DNA of 64,000 nucleotides from JANXPZ01 sp033853925 (GCA_033853925.1 JAWOLC010000047.1:13014-77013), one strand, 5' to 3'; counted from the first letter of the stretch, positions 16,342-26,201 are shown. Translations and numbers: made by a program. The notes: a model not told the origin generated them from the letters alone.

Positions 16342-18600
16342 TCAGCGGAGCTGGAACCCCGGCCGCCGGCTGCCGAGCGGCTGGCCCAGGGTCAGGTAGT
16401 AGTTGCCGCGGCCGCCTTCCGCTCGGCCGTAGGCCAGACAGAGGGGACCGAGCGGGGTGTCGGCGCCGAGGAAGGCGCCGCCGGCGGCGATCCCGTCCTC
16501 GAGCCCGATCGCCGAGCGGGAGGCGAACACGTTCCCGTACTCGGCCGAGAGGCCTGCGTAGACGGGCAGCACCTGGAAGTCCACCACCCGACGGTAGAGA
16601 AGCGCGCGCAGCAGCAGGTCGTCCTGCCCGAGCTTCTCGTCCTGCTCGAGACCGGACAGCCGACCCAGGCCGCCCAGGCAGAAGCGCCTCGGGAGCGGGG
16701 CTTCGCCTTGAAGCGTCGTGCCGGACTCCCCGCCCAGCACCGCGGTCCACGGCCCGCGAGTTCCCGCCAAGCTCGCCTCGACCTCCAGCTGCCGGTAGGT
16801 GGCGCTGGAGCCGAGCGCATCGAGTCCCGCCGAGAGCCGGGCGCGCAGGCTCCCTCCCCGATGGGGGAAGGCGATCTCGTCCAGCTTGTCGAGGAAGAGC
16901 TGGGCGAAGGCCTCTCCCCTCTCCTCGTGGCCCACGGGGAACCCGGGGTCGCCGATCAGGACGCGGAGGCGCTCGCTCTCGCGCACGACGCCGGCCCGCA
17001 GCTCGCCCCAGGTGCCGATCTCGCGCCCGGCGGCGAACGTGCCGCCGTAGCGCCGGATGCCCAGCTCGGACTGCTGGCGCCCGCGCTCGTCGAAGATGTT
17101 CATGGCCCGCTCTCCGGCCAGCAGCTCGACGCTCGCGAACGTGCGCAGCCCGGTGTCGAGCGGCTGGTGGAACTCGGTCCAGGCGGCGGGCTCCTGCCCG
17201 ACCTGCAGGCCCGTGCGCCACTCCCCGTTCAGACGATTGACGGCAGTACGGCTGTAGGCGAGCGCGACGTTGAAGTTCGGGTGCTCGAAGTCCTCGAAGG
17301 CCGCCACCCCGCCCTGCAGATAGTTGGGCCCCCAGCCGCGCTCGCGGGCCGTGACCCGCAGCTCGTCGCCGAGCGGACCGGGTACGACGTCGTAGTACAC
17401 CGACTCGAACAGCTCGAGCCCGTAGATCTGGTCCAGCCCCGTCTCGATCTCTTCCGGGTCCGCCGGGTCGCCGATCGACGCTCGCAGCCGGGCGACGATG
17501 ACTTGGTCGGCCAGCCGCGACTGGTTGACGATGCGCTCCGCGCCGATGATCGCCGGCCTGACGGCCGCGACCCGCTCCGCGCGCGCGGCCTGGTAGGCCC
17601 GGTACTCGTCGGGCGACAGCGCCAGGCGTTGGAGGGCCGGGAGCGCCTCCCGGGCGGCCCGCTCGCCGATGGCGACGGCGTCGCCGGCGCGCTCGAAGGA
17701 GGCCACCGTGATGGATCCCAGGTCGGGACGGATGAACACGTCGCCCTCGGCCAAAGAGGCGATCTGCCGCTTCTTGTCCTGCTCCGAAGCCAGGGTGGCG
17801 AGCTGGCCGGCGATGGCGGGCACCGAGCCGAGCTGCTCGCGGCCCGTCGGCGGCGTGGCGATGTCCACGGCGATGACGATGTCGGCCCCCATCCGTCGCA
17901 CGACGTCGATCGGGAAGTTGTTGACGATGCCCCCGTCCACGAGGAGGCGCCCGTCGATCTCCCTGGGCGCGAAGGCGGCCGGAATGGCCATGCTGGCCCG
18001 CATGGCGAGGGCGAGGTCGCCGTGGTCGAGCACCACGGCCTCGCCGGTCACGATGTCCGCGGCCACCGCGCGGTAGGGGACGCTGAGCGAGTCGAAGTCG
18101 CGCACGGTCACGACGGGCAGGGAGAGTCGCTTGAGCAGGAGGTCGACTCGATGGCCGTCCAGGATCCCGGAGGGGAAGAGCAACCTGCCCCCGCGGAGAC
18201 CCGGCTTGTGCTTCACCAGGAAGAGGTCGTCGTCCCGCTTGCGCCGGAACGAACGGTCGCCGCGCGGGATATTGTCGGCGAAGGCCTGCGCCCAATCCGT
18301 CTCGGAGACGACGCTGTCGAGCCGGGCCGGGGACAGGCCGGAGGCGTAGAGGCCGCCGACGAGCGCACCCATGCTGGTGCCGGCGATGAAATCGATCGGG
18401 ATGCGCTGCTCCTCGAGCACCTCGAGCACCCCGATGTGGGCCGCCCCGCGCGCGCCCCCGCCGCTGAGCGCGAGGCCGATCTTCGGGCGGCCGCCGTCCG
18501 CGCGCGGCGTCGCGGCCGCCGGGGAGGAAGTCACCGGCAGGGCGACGAGGGCGGCACAGAGCCACGGTCCTATGGAGCGGCACATCCTCCGCGTGGACAC
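16342..18600 (-). CDS. patatin-like phospholipase fused to a BamA-type outer-membrane barrel
   Basis: 752 aa from a GTG at 18600, chosen because an ATG at 18585 has its GGAGG touching it, whereas the GTG has AGGAGGAGG 12 bases upstream. A signal peptide ends near PAAA. The patatin domain shows SGGGARGAAHIG, the nucleophile elbow GTSMG (Ser about residue 76) and the Asp in LLVDGGIVNNFP. A POTRA-like segment follows (IERIVNQSRLADQ to LRVTARERGWG), then a 16-strand BamA/TamA-type barrel to the C-terminus. This is the PlpD/type Vd autotransporter plan, in which the barrel exports the lipase. It cleaves phospholipid or other acyl esters at the surface. It heads an operon with the PHP protein. Confidence 0.88.
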   Translation of the reverse strand: MSTRRMCRSIGPWLCAALVALPVTSSPAAATPRADGGRPKIGLALSGGGARGAAHIGVLEVLEEQRIPIDFIAGTSMGALVGGLYASGLSPARLDSVVSETDWAQAFADNIPRGDRSFRRKRDDDLFLVKHKPGLRGGRLLFPSGILDGHRVDLLLKRLSLPVVTVRDFDSLSVPYRAVAADIVTGEAVVLDHGDLALAMRASMAIPAAFAPREIDGRLLVDGGIVNNFPIDVVRRMGADIVIAVDIATPPTGREQLGSVPAIAGQLATLASEQDKKRQIASLAEGDVFIRPDLGSITVASFERAGDAVAIGERAAREALPALQRLALSPDEYRAYQAARAERVAAVRPAIIGAERIVNQSRLADQVIVARLRASIGDPADPEEIETGLDQIYGLELFESVYYDVVPGPLGDELRVTARERGWGPNYLQGGVAAFEDFEHPNFNVALAYSRTAVNRLNGEWRTGLQVGQEPAAWTEFHQPLDTGLRTFASVELLAGERAMNIFDERGRQQSELGIRRYGGTFAAGREIGTWGELRAGVVRESERLRVLIGDPGFPVGHEERGEAFAQLFLDKLDEIAFPHRGGSLRARLSAGLDALGSSATYRQLEVEASLAGTRGPWTAVLGGESGTTLQGEAPLPRRFCLGGLGRLSGLEQDEKLGQDDLLLRALLYRRVVDFQVLPVYAGLSAEYGNVFASRSAIGLEDGIAAGGAFLGADTPLGPLCLAYGRAEGGRGNYYLTLGQPLGSRRPGFQLR

Positions 18601-18920
18601 AGTCGGATCGGCCCTCCTCCTGTGCTGGCGGTCCCGCAGCCGGGCCGTTCGCCTCGGCCGTTGCGGCGGGGATCCAGGCCCTGTCCCGCGAGTCGGCGGT
18701 CCGCGAGCGAGCCAGGGCCACCCAGACCGAAGCGAGGCTATCACCCGGCGCGCGCCCGCACCAGCCCGGACTGTTCATGGCCCGCGTCGCGAGGATGCGA
18801 GACATGAGTGGTCCGAGCTGGGGGAGATTCGCGCGGGACCCCGGCGGCGAATCGGGCTCGCGCTCGCCCGGTTGGCGTCCTACACTGCTTCGACTCGGGG
18901 TCCCGTGGGAGGAAACGAAG
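18601..18920. other. divergent intergenic region
   Basis: 320 bp between the patatin-barrel gene and the next plus gene. A TACACT -10-like hexamer at about 18892 suits the plus gene, without a clear -35. Nothing else noticed. Confidence 0.35.
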
Positions 18921-19703
18921 ATGGTCCGCGCTTGGGCGCCGGCTCTGCTCTCTTCACTCGTGTGCTGCCCCTTGCTGCTCGGCAGCTCCCCTGCCTGGTG
19001 TCAGACCTTCACGGACCTCGAGGCGCGGGGGCGCCCTCCCGTCGTCTGGGGAGCGCCGCCGCCCGGAGACTCCGCGGCTTCTGACTCCTCTGCCCTCCCG
19101 AGCGAGACCCCGTCGAACGGTGGAGCCCGAGTCTCCACCGAGCCCGGCGTGGGCGCGGATCCGGGGGCAGCGCCTTCACCTCCGCCACCCTCCGACTACG
19201 AATTCCCCACCGCCGGGGAGCGGCTCAAGGATTGGGCGCTGAACGCCTTCGGGCCCACCGCAGTGGCGGGGAGCGTGACGAGCGCCGCGTGGGGGCAATG
19301 GGTGAGCAACGAGCCTCGGGAGTGGCCGGGCAGTCGCGAGGGCTTCGCGAAGCGCTTTGGCGTGGCCTCGGCCACCACGGCGATCACCGAGACCTCGCTC
19401 TCGCTGCTCTCCGCGGCCTCCCGGCAGGACGTCCACTATTACCGCTGCCCGTGCACCGGGCTGGGTCCGCGGGTCCTCTACGCGATCAAGACGACCTTCA
19501 TGGCGCGCCGGCCGGATGGAAGCGCGGTGTTCTCGGCGCCGAAGACGATGTCTCCTTTCGTGGGTCCGCTCGTGACGCGAAACACCCTCTATCCGGCCCG
19601 CTATACCTACGCGGACGGAGCGCTGAGCGGCGCGTACGCCCTGCTCATGAACGTGGGCTGGAGCCTGGCGTACGAGTTCGTCCTGAGGCCGCCCGCGTGG
19701 TGA
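18921..19703 (+). CDS. exported protein of unknown function
   Basis: 260 aa from the ATG with GGGAGGA upstream. A Sec signal peptide (MVRAWAPALLSSLVCCPLLL, then GSSPAWC-Q) is followed by a Pro/Ser/Gly-rich linker to about residue 95 and a folded domain. That domain has hydrophobic, Gly-rich segments (TAVAGSVTSAAWGQWVSNEP, AYALLMNVGWSLAYEFVL), a C-P-C motif within HYYRCPCTGLG, and conserved-looking RFGVASATTAI. The pattern resembles hypothetical proteins seen in Acidobacteria-like genomes. I do not recognise a named family. It is probably envelope-associated, perhaps outer membrane. Confidence 0.6.
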   Translation: MVRAWAPALLSSLVCCPLLLGSSPAWCQTFTDLEARGRPPVVWGAPPPGDSAASDSSALPSETPSNGGARVSTEPGVGADPGAAPSPPPPSDYEFPTAGERLKDWALNAFGPTAVAGSVTSAAWGQWVSNEPREWPGSREGFAKRFGVASATTAITETSLSLLSAASRQDVHYYRCPCTGLGPRVLYAIKTTFMARRPDGSAVFSAPKTMSPFVGPLVTRNTLYPARYTYADGALSGAYALLMNVGWSLAYEFVLRPPAW

Positions 19704-19979
19704 AGAGCGCCGGCCCGGCGCAGGCTGGGCCACGAGGCCGATGAGCCGGCCCTCGCCGCACGTCACGAACACGCCTCGCCCCCCAACCTTGAACAAGGCG
19801 ACCGCAGGCTTCGGGAAGATGCTTGACCCGCAGCCGTCGCGGGTGCTCTGATCCGGCGCGATCCGGAGCCGCGGCTTTCCTGCGCAAGCGGAGGCCTGCG
19901 GGCGGTGCGCCGGATCCGAGGCCGCCGCGGCGCGCCGGATCCCCCGTTCGTCTCGTACCGCCACGCAGGAGGAGAACGT

Positions 19980-20639
19980 ATGACCCTGTCCCCGAAGCTC
20001 GCCTTGCCGCCGGTCGCGGGTCTGTTGCTCGCCGTCCTGCTCCCCACACCGCTCCTCGCCGGCGCCCAGAGGTACACGCACCCGGACTTCGCGAACCTGA
20101 CGAAGGACCACAAGGTCATCGCCATTCTGCCCTTCAAGGTGAACATCGACACGGCGCACCTGCCCAAGCAGGTGACGCTCGAGATGATCGCCAAGTCCGA
20201 GAAGGAGGAGTCGGTCGAGTTCCAGAGGGAACTCTACGCGCGCTTCCTGCAGCGGGCGCAGGACGGCGAATACCGCATCGGCTTCCAGGACGTGGACCAG
20301 ACGAACGCGCTCCTCGCCAAGGCGGGAATCGACCCGGACAGCCTCGGGCTCCGGACCAAGGACGAGATCGCGAAGATCCTGGGCGTGGATGCCCTGGTCT
20401 CCGGGACCGTCCACCAGGCGCGGCCGCCCTCGGCGGGCGCCTCGATCGCCCTCTCGATCTTCGGCGGCACGACCCAGCGCGTGGACATCAACATGGTGGT
20501 CCACAACGGAGCCGACGGGGTGCTCCTCTGGAGCTACGACCACACGGACAAGGGCACGATCGGCGATTCCGTGCCGGCCATGACCAAGTCGCTCCTCAAG
20601 AAGGTCGCGGGCAACTTCCCCTATCGAGTGAAGGCGTAG
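19980..20639 (+). CDS. exported CsgG/GNA1162-like protein
   Basis: 219 aa from an ATG with AGGAGGAG upstream. The signal peptide runs to about residue 28 (LLLAVLLPTPLLAGA). The mature domain begins with KVIAILPFKVNID, followed by helix, VDALVSGTVHQA and RVDINMVVHNGADGVLLWSY, the order of a CsgG/DUF799-type alpha/beta domain found in periplasmic or outer-membrane proteins that assemble envelope structures. No lipobox cysteine is present, so it is probably a soluble periplasmic member. It is monocistronic with a strong hairpin after the stop. Family assignment is moderate, function unknown. Confidence 0.6.
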   Translation: MTLSPKLALPPVAGLLLAVLLPTPLLAGAQRYTHPDFANLTKDHKVIAILPFKVNIDTAHLPKQVTLEMIAKSEKEESVEFQRELYARFLQRAQDGEYRIGFQDVDQTNALLAKAGIDPDSLGLRTKDEIAKILGVDALVSGTVHQARPPSAGASIALSIFGGTTQRVDINMVVHNGADGVLLWSYDHTDKGTIGDSVPAMTKSLLKKVAGNFPYRVKA

Positions 20640-20662
20640 GGTTCCGCTCCCCCCATCGCCAA

Positions 20663-20690
20663 GCCGGCGGCCGGGGTTCGGGCCGCCGGC
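20663..20690 (+). terminator. hairpin terminator
   Basis: Perfect 10-bp stem GCCGGCGGCC (20663-20672) with GGCCGCCGGC (20681-20690), loop of eight, followed by TTCCTC. It ends the gene at 19980-20639. Confidence 0.65.
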
Positions 20691-20886
20691 TTCCTCACGC
20701 GGGACTCGGTGACGGTGCCGCCGAAACCTCCCCTGTGCTCCCCGCGTACTCCTGATGACGGCCGCCCGACGCAGCAGCCTGCCGTGTGCGCTCGCCCGGG
20801 AGACGAGCACGAAGTCCAGCGGCGATCGTCGCCGCGATCCCGTTCGTGCCCCGGCCAGCGCCCGCGCCGCAGGTCGAACGCGCCGC

Positions 20887-23496
20887 TCAGATCTCGACGC
20901 CGCCCGAGAGCGCCACCTCCAGCGGAAGGGGCCACAGGTTGTAGCGGCTCGCCATGGAGTAGCCGTAGGCGCCGGCGTCGAGGAAGGCCAACAGGTGGCC
21001 CTCCTCCGCCCGGGGAACGGGCCGGTTCGAGGCGAAGACGTCGGTCGTCTCGCAGACGTTGCCCACCACCTCGACCCACTCGAGCGGGCCGTCCGGGGCG
21101 CTCAAGTTGACGATGCGGTGGTAGGCCCCGTAGAGCGCGGGCCTGAGGAGATGGTTCATCCCCGTGTCCAGGCCGATGAACACGAGCCCGCCGCTCTCCT
21201 TCCGGCAGGTCACCTCCGCGACCAGCGCCCCCGCGGCCGCCACCAGAAAGCGCCCGGGCTCGAACCACGTCTCCGGGCGCCTGCCCACGGCCTCGTGGAA
21301 GGCGCGCAGCCGCTCCTCGAGCTGCAACCCGAAGCCCGCGACATCGAACTCCCGCTCGGAATCTCGATAGGGGACGCCGAAGCCGCCGCCGAGGTCCAGC
21401 ACGCGGACCTGGGGCAAGCCGGCGGCGGCGGCGAGCAGACGCTCGAGAGCGGCGAGCAGCGCTCGCCCCTCGAGGAAGCCCGAGCCGATGTGGACGTGCA
21501 GTCCGATCACGTCGAGCCCGACGCCCGCGGCCTCGGCCATGGCCTCGTCCAGCTCCGCCAGCGGGATGCCGAACTTGCTGTGGCTTCCGCCCGTGACCAC
21601 GTGACGATGATGCCCCTCCCCCACGCCCGGGTTGAGCCGCAGCAGCACCCGCGCGCCGCGAGCGAGACCCCCCATCCGGCGCACGTCGGAGCGCGCCCCC
21701 AACGTCACGTGGCAGCCCCGCGCCGCGACGGCCGCCAGGGCCTCGGGATGGGCGTTGCTGGCGGAGAGCACGACCGAGTCGGGGGCATGGCCGCACTCGA
21801 GCGCCCGATCCACCTCCCCCGGCGAGGCGGCCTCGACCCCGACGCCCAGGCGGGCCAGACGGGCGAGGATCTTGGGGTTCGAATTCGCTTTGCAGGCGTA
21901 GAACAGCCGGCAGCCCGCCCGCGGCAGACCCGCCCGCAGGGCCGCGACCCGAGCGGCGATCGCATCCAGGTCGTACACGTAGAGCGGCGTCCCATGACGC
22001 CGCGCCAGGTCCCCGAGCGCCAGGCCCTGGACGCCGAGGGGCGCCGGTGCGCCTCCGTTGGCCCGGATGGCGGCACGCTCCGCTTCGTCCAGATCCAGAG
22101 CGGACTCGCCGAAGACATCCGGCGGCAGCGAGCCGTGGAAGAAGGTCTCGTGCAGCATGCGCACCGCCTTCTCGAGATCGGCCTCGCTCACGACCAGGCT
22201 CAGATTGATGGCCGAGGCTCCCTGGGTGATCATGCGCACGGGCACCCCGCGGACCGCGCGGAAGATCTCCTCCGCGAGCCCGGTCCTGCCGCGCATCCCG
22301 TCGCCGACCAGACAGATCACGGCCATGTCGCGTTCGACCTCGACGCGGGCGAACTCGGACAGCTCGTCCACGATGGCCGCGAGATCCCGGTCGTCGTCGA
22401 CCGTGAGCGAGACCGAGACCTCCGAGGTCGCGACCAGGTCCACGGAGGTGCGGTGCGCGTCGAAGACCTTGAAGATCCGCGCCAGGAATCCGTGGGCCAT
22501 GAGCATGCGCGTCGAGATGATCGTCACCACGCTCAAGCCGCGCTTGTCCGCGATCGCCTTGACCACCCACTGGTCCCCCGCGGGCTGGACCGGCTCAGCG
22601 AGGATCGTGGTTCCGCGCCCTTCGGGGCGGCGGGCGTTCCCGACCCAGACGGGGATCGCGGCCTCGACGGCCGGGAGGACCGTGCTCGGGTGCAGCACCT
22701 TCGCGCCGAAGTAGGCCAGCTCGCTGGCCTCGTCGAAGGAGAGCAGCTGGACGCGCTTCGCGTCCGGGACGATGCGGGGATTCGCGGTGAGCACGCCGTC
22801 CACGTCGGTCCAGATCTCGATCTTCTGCGCCCCCAGGACGCTCGCGAGCAGCGAGGCCGAGTAGTCCGAGCCGCCGCGGCCCAGCAGCGTCGGACGGCCT
22901 CGCCCGTCGCTGCCGATGAAGCCCTGCGTCACCACGACCCGGCCGGGGCGGAGGCGGGGCCGAAGCCGGCTGCCCACGAGGTCCGCGATCACCGTGTGAA
23001 CGGGCGGATCCTTCTCGGGGTCGAGGCCTGCCGTGCGGATGAGCCCGCGCGCGTCCGCCTCCTCGGCCTCCATGCCCGCCGCGCGCAGCGCCGCCACGAC
23101 GATGCGGCTCGAGAGGGCCTCGCCGGCCGCCACGAACCGGGCCCGCACCCACGGACTGGCGTCGCCCAGCAGGACGATGCCTCGGCGCACCGACTCGAGG
23201 CCGCCCAGGATCTCCTCGAGGCACGCCGTCGCCGTCTCGCTCTCCTCCCGGCTCGCGGGCGTCTCGGCGAGCAGCCCGCGGTGCCGCTGCCCGATCCTGC
23301 CCAGGGACTGGGCCGAGGCGTCGTCCTGCCCCGCCAGCGCCTGCTCCATGACGGCGATGAGACCGTCCGAGACGCCGGCCAGCGCCGACACCACCACGAG
23401 CGGAGACTGGGCGAGGCGCTCGCGCACGATCCCCACGAGCCGCTCGTGAGCCGCGCGATCCGCGACCGAGGTCCCGCCGAACTTGGCGACGATCAT
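20887..23496 (-). CDS. lysC-lysA: bifunctional aspartate kinase/diaminopimelate decarboxylase
   Basis: 869 aa. The N-terminal half is aspartate kinase: VAKFGGTSVAD at the start, GRGGSDYSASLLA, WTDVDGVLTANPR, and two ACT-type regulatory segments (VVTIISTRML..., VSVSLTVDDDRD...). From about residue 470 it is diaminopimelate decarboxylase: GTPLYVYDLDAIAARVAALR, PLP lysine in YACKANSNP, HVHIGSGFLEG, VLDLGGGFGVPY, and VGNVCETTDVFA with the catalytic Cys. The protein thus joins the first and last steps of lysine synthesis. Similar fusions exist in some Proteobacteria. I chose the ATG at 23496 (AAGGTG six bases upstream) over an in-frame GTG nine bases earlier. Flux control by lysine through the ACT domains is expected. 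Confidence 0.92.
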   Translation of the reverse strand: MIVAKFGGTSVADRAAHERLVGIVRERLAQSPLVVVSALAGVSDGLIAVMEQALAGQDDASAQSLGRIGQRHRGLLAETPASREESETATACLEEILGGLESVRRGIVLLGDASPWVRARFVAAGEALSSRIVVAALRAAGMEAEEADARGLIRTAGLDPEKDPPVHTVIADLVGSRLRPRLRPGRVVVTQGFIGSDGRGRPTLLGRGGSDYSASLLASVLGAQKIEIWTDVDGVLTANPRIVPDAKRVQLLSFDEASELAYFGAKVLHPSTVLPAVEAAIPVWVGNARRPEGRGTTILAEPVQPAGDQWVVKAIADKRGLSVVTIISTRMLMAHGFLARIFKVFDAHRTSVDLVATSEVSVSLTVDDDRDLAAIVDELSEFARVEVERDMAVICLVGDGMRGRTGLAEEIFRAVRGVPVRMITQGASAINLSLVVSEADLEKAVRMLHETFFHGSLPPDVFGESALDLDEAERAAIRANGGAPAPLGVQGLALGDLARRHGTPLYVYDLDAIAARVAALRAGLPRAGCRLFYACKANSNPKILARLARLGVGVEAASPGEVDRALECGHAPDSVVLSASNAHPEALAAVAARGCHVTLGARSDVRRMGGLARGARVLLRLNPGVGEGHHRHVVTGGSHSKFGIPLAELDEAMAEAAGVGLDVIGLHVHIGSGFLEGRALLAALERLLAAAAGLPQVRVLDLGGGFGVPYRDSEREFDVAGFGLQLEERLRAFHEAVGRRPETWFEPGRFLVAAAGALVAEVTCRKESGGLVFIGLDTGMNHLLRPALYGAYHRIVNLSAPDGPLEWVEVVGNVCETTDVFASNRPVPRAEEGHLLAFLDAGAYGYSMASRYNLWPLPLEVALSGGVEI

Positions 23497-23801
23497 GCCG
23501 CGCACCTTAGATGCCCTGCCCCGTCCCGGCTACGGAATTCTTCGCGGGGACGAAGCGCACGCCGCTCTCGCGCATCCGGCTCGAGAACGCTCCTCGCCGC
23601 CGCAAGGCGCCCTGCCGCTGTCTTCGGCACGGAGCGCCGCTCCGCCGCGGCCCTTCGCCGCGATCGGGCCGAGCATGGTAGACTGCGACTTCGCTTGCTC
23701 CGGAGACTGCGCTTGTCCCTGTCATCGCCCGATCCGCGGATCCACTCGCCTCACTGTGCGGCCGGACTCCTGCGCGCGGCCGCGCGGCCGGGAGGTCGGG
23801 G

Positions 23802-24539
23802 ATGAGTTCGTACTCCGAGCAGCTCACCCGCGTACGGGCCCTGGACCCGAGCTTTCAGGTCGGCCACGACTGCGAGAAGGGGCTTCTCGACGGCTGGCTG
23901 GCGAAGCATCCCGAGCTGAAGCGCCCCCTCGTGCTCGATGCGGGTTGCGGATTCCAGTACGGACTGATCAGCCGCTACCCGGGCCGGTTCGACGTGCTCG
24001 GCATCGATCTCGACCCGGACGTGCTCGCCCGCAACCGGGACGTCACCTGGAAGGTGCGCGCCGACACCGGCGTCCTTCCCCTGCGGAGCGCGAGCTTCGA
24101 CGTGATCCTGAGCAGCTACGTGCTCGAGCACCTGGCCGAGCCTCAGGCGTGCCTGGCCGAGTTCGCGCGCGTGCTGAAGCCGGGCGGAGCCGTCGTGCTC
24201 ACCACGGTGAACGTGCGCAACCCCGGGATGTGGGCGATCCGGCTCACGCCCCTCTGGCTGCGCGCGGCCGTCCGCGAGGCGAGCTTCGGCAAGGAGCACG
24301 CCGAGAACTCCCCCACGTTCTACCGGGCGAACACGCCGGCACGGGTGCGCCGGCTCGCCGAAGGAGCCGGGCTGATCGTCGAGCACGTCGTGACCTGGCC
24401 GAACTTCTTCTGGTATTTCCGCTTCGCGCCGCCGATCCTCTACGCGCTGGCGCTCGTCAATCGCCTCCTCGCCGCCTGCGGTCTGCGGAGCTTCTTCGGC
24501 GGCATGACGTTCGCGCTCACGCGCCCGACGACGGACTGA
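23802..24539 (+). CDS. class I SAM-dependent methyltransferase
   Basis: 245 aa. Motif I is LVLDAGCGFQYGLISRYPG, followed by an acidic residue at the end of strand 2 (VLGIDLDPDVLA), FDVILSSYVLEHLAEP (motif IV region) and RVLKPGGAVVLTTVN (post-motif). This is the Methyltransf_11/UbiE-type fold. The C-terminal 50 residues are hydrophobic and aromatic (WPNFFWYFRFAPPILYALAL), so the enzyme may sit at the membrane or act on a lipid or glycan carrier. No partner gene nearby hints at the substrate. A TAGACT hexamer about 120 bp upstream may be its -10 box. Confidence 0.82.
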   Translation: MSSYSEQLTRVRALDPSFQVGHDCEKGLLDGWLAKHPELKRPLVLDAGCGFQYGLISRYPGRFDVLGIDLDPDVLARNRDVTWKVRADTGVLPLRSASFDVILSSYVLEHLAEPQACLAEFARVLKPGGAVVLTTVNVRNPGMWAIRLTPLWLRAAVREASFGKEHAENSPTFYRANTPARVRRLAEGAGLIVEHVVTWPNFFWYFRFAPPILYALALVNRLLAACGLRSFFGGMTFALTRPTTD

Positions 24540-24805
24540 CGGCGCCAGGCCTCGCTTCCGCGCGGCTCCAGCGGCGAACGCGACACGGGGCTCGGCTCGT
24601 CGCCCCGCGGGTGCCCGCACGTCGGCCTGAACGGCGGCTCCGACCTCGGAGCGCGTCGCCTCGCCTGGCCCTTTCGCCATCCCTCCGGATCTGCGGCCGA
24701 GCCGGCCGATGGCCCAGGGGCGCGCACCGGCTCGGAGGCTTTGCGGTAGACTCGGCCGCGGGAATTCACTCAGGCAGCGCCGACAACCGCGAGAGGGAGA
24801 TGGCG

Positions 24806-26143
24806 ATGGACGCACGACCCAGGTCCGACACGGAATCCGGCCTCGGCTCCGCCGAGGTGCGAAGGAAGCACAAGGAGTTCCTGTTCCCCGCGGTGGCGAA
24901 CTACTACGAGGAGCCGCTCGTGCTCGCCGAGGGCAAGGGCCAGCGGGTCCGCGATCTGGACGGCCGCGAGTACCTCGACTTCTTCGGCGGCATCCTCACG
25001 ATCTCGGTGGGGCACGCCAACGAGCGGGTGAACGCCGCCGTGAAGGCGCAGATCGACAGGCTGGGCCACGTCTCGAGCCTCTACCCCACCCTGCCGGTCG
25101 TGCAGCTCGCCGAGAAGCTGGCCGCGATCACGCCCGGCGAGCTGAAGAAGTGCTTCTTCACCGCCAGCGGCACGGAGGCCGACGAGACGGCGGTGATGAT
25201 GGCCCAGCTCTTCACCGGGCGGAGCGAGATCGTCGCCCTGCGCCACGGCTATTCCGGGCGCTCGCTGCTGGCCCAATCGCTCACCGGGCACGCGCCGTGG
25301 CGCGCCCTCCCCACCCAGGTCGCGGCGGTCAAGCACGGGCTGGCGCCCTACTGCTATCGCTGTCCGCTGGGCCTCACCTACCCGAGCTGTCAGGTGCGCT
25401 GCGCCCGCGACCTCGAGGAGCTGATCCGCACCACGACGACCGGGCAGGTCGCCGGCTTCCTGGCGGAGCCCATCCTGGGCGTCGGCGGCTTCGTCACGCC
25501 GCCGCGCGAGTACTTCCCGATCGCGGTCGAAATCGTGCGCCGGCACGGCGGCGTGTTCATCTGCGACGAGGTGCAGACGGGCTTCGGGCGGACCGGCGAG
25601 AAGTGGTGGGGCATCGAGCACTGGGGCGTCGAGCCCGAGATCATGACCATGGCCAAGGGCATCGCCAACGGGCTGCCCCTCTCGGCCTGCGTGGCGACCA
25701 CCGCCGTCGCCGCTTCGCTCAAGACGCTCACCATCTCCACCTTCGGCGGCAACCCCGTCTCGGCGGCGGCAGCCAGCGCCACCATCGAGGTGATCGAGCA
25801 CGACGGCCTGCGCCAGAACGCGGCCCGGGCCGGCCGCAGGCTGCGCGAGGGTCTGGAGAGGCTGCAGCGCGCGCATCCCCGCCTGATCGGCGAGGTGCGC
25901 GGCATGGGCCTCATGCAGGGCGTGGAGTTCGTGAAGGACGAGACGGCGAGCGACCGCACGCCGAACGCCCCGGCGCTCGCCCGCCTGATGGAGGAGACGA
26001 AGCGCCGCGGGCTGCTGATCGGCAAGGGGGGGCTGCACGGCAACGTGGCGCGCATCTCCCCGCCCCTCAGCGTGAGCCTGGACGAGGTGGAGGAGGCGTT
26101 GCGCGTGCTCGACGAGGGCCTCGCGGCCGTCGAGGCCGCGTAG
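24806..26143 (+). CDS. class III PLP aminotransferase (AGXT2/aspartate-aminotransferase family type)
   Basis: 445 aa from the second of two close ATGs; the first (24800) has its GAGGGAG touching it, the second has a six-base gap. Class III hallmarks: LDFFGGILTISVGHAN, FFTASGTEADETAVMMA, FICDEVQTGFGRTG, and the PLP lysine in MTMAKGIANGLPLSACV. It contains a cysteine-rich insert (YCYRCPLGLTYPSCQVRC) seen in alanine-glyoxylate/4-aminobutyrate-like members. These enzymes move an amino group from an amine or amino acid onto pyruvate, glyoxylate or 2-oxoglutarate; the exact pair cannot be read. It stands alone, convergent with a membrane-protein gene. Confidence 0.85.
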   Translation: MDARPRSDTESGLGSAEVRRKHKEFLFPAVANYYEEPLVLAEGKGQRVRDLDGREYLDFFGGILTISVGHANERVNAAVKAQIDRLGHVSSLYPTLPVVQLAEKLAAITPGELKKCFFTASGTEADETAVMMAQLFTGRSEIVALRHGYSGRSLLAQSLTGHAPWRALPTQVAAVKHGLAPYCYRCPLGLTYPSCQVRCARDLEELIRTTTTGQVAGFLAEPILGVGGFVTPPREYFPIAVEIVRRHGGVFICDEVQTGFGRTGEKWWGIEHWGVEPEIMTMAKGIANGLPLSACVATTAVAASLKTLTISTFGGNPVSAAAASATIEVIEHDGLRQNAARAGRRLREGLERLQRAHPRLIGEVRGMGLMQGVEFVKDETASDRTPNAPALARLMEETKRRGLLIGKGGLHGNVARISPPLSVSLDEVEEALRVLDEGLAAVEAA

Positions 26144-26170
26144 GCTTCGCCGCGCGGCCTGCGTCCCGGA

Positions 26171-26188
26171 CGGCTCGGCGCCGAGCCG
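26171..26188. terminator. short hairpin between converging genes
   Basis: CGGCTCGGC directly followed by GCCGAGCCG, an 18-base perfect palindrome, 28 bp after the aminotransferase stop and 14 bp from the stop of the minus gene. Confidence 0.45.
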
Positions 26189-26201
26189 GGAGGCGGGCGG
26201 C

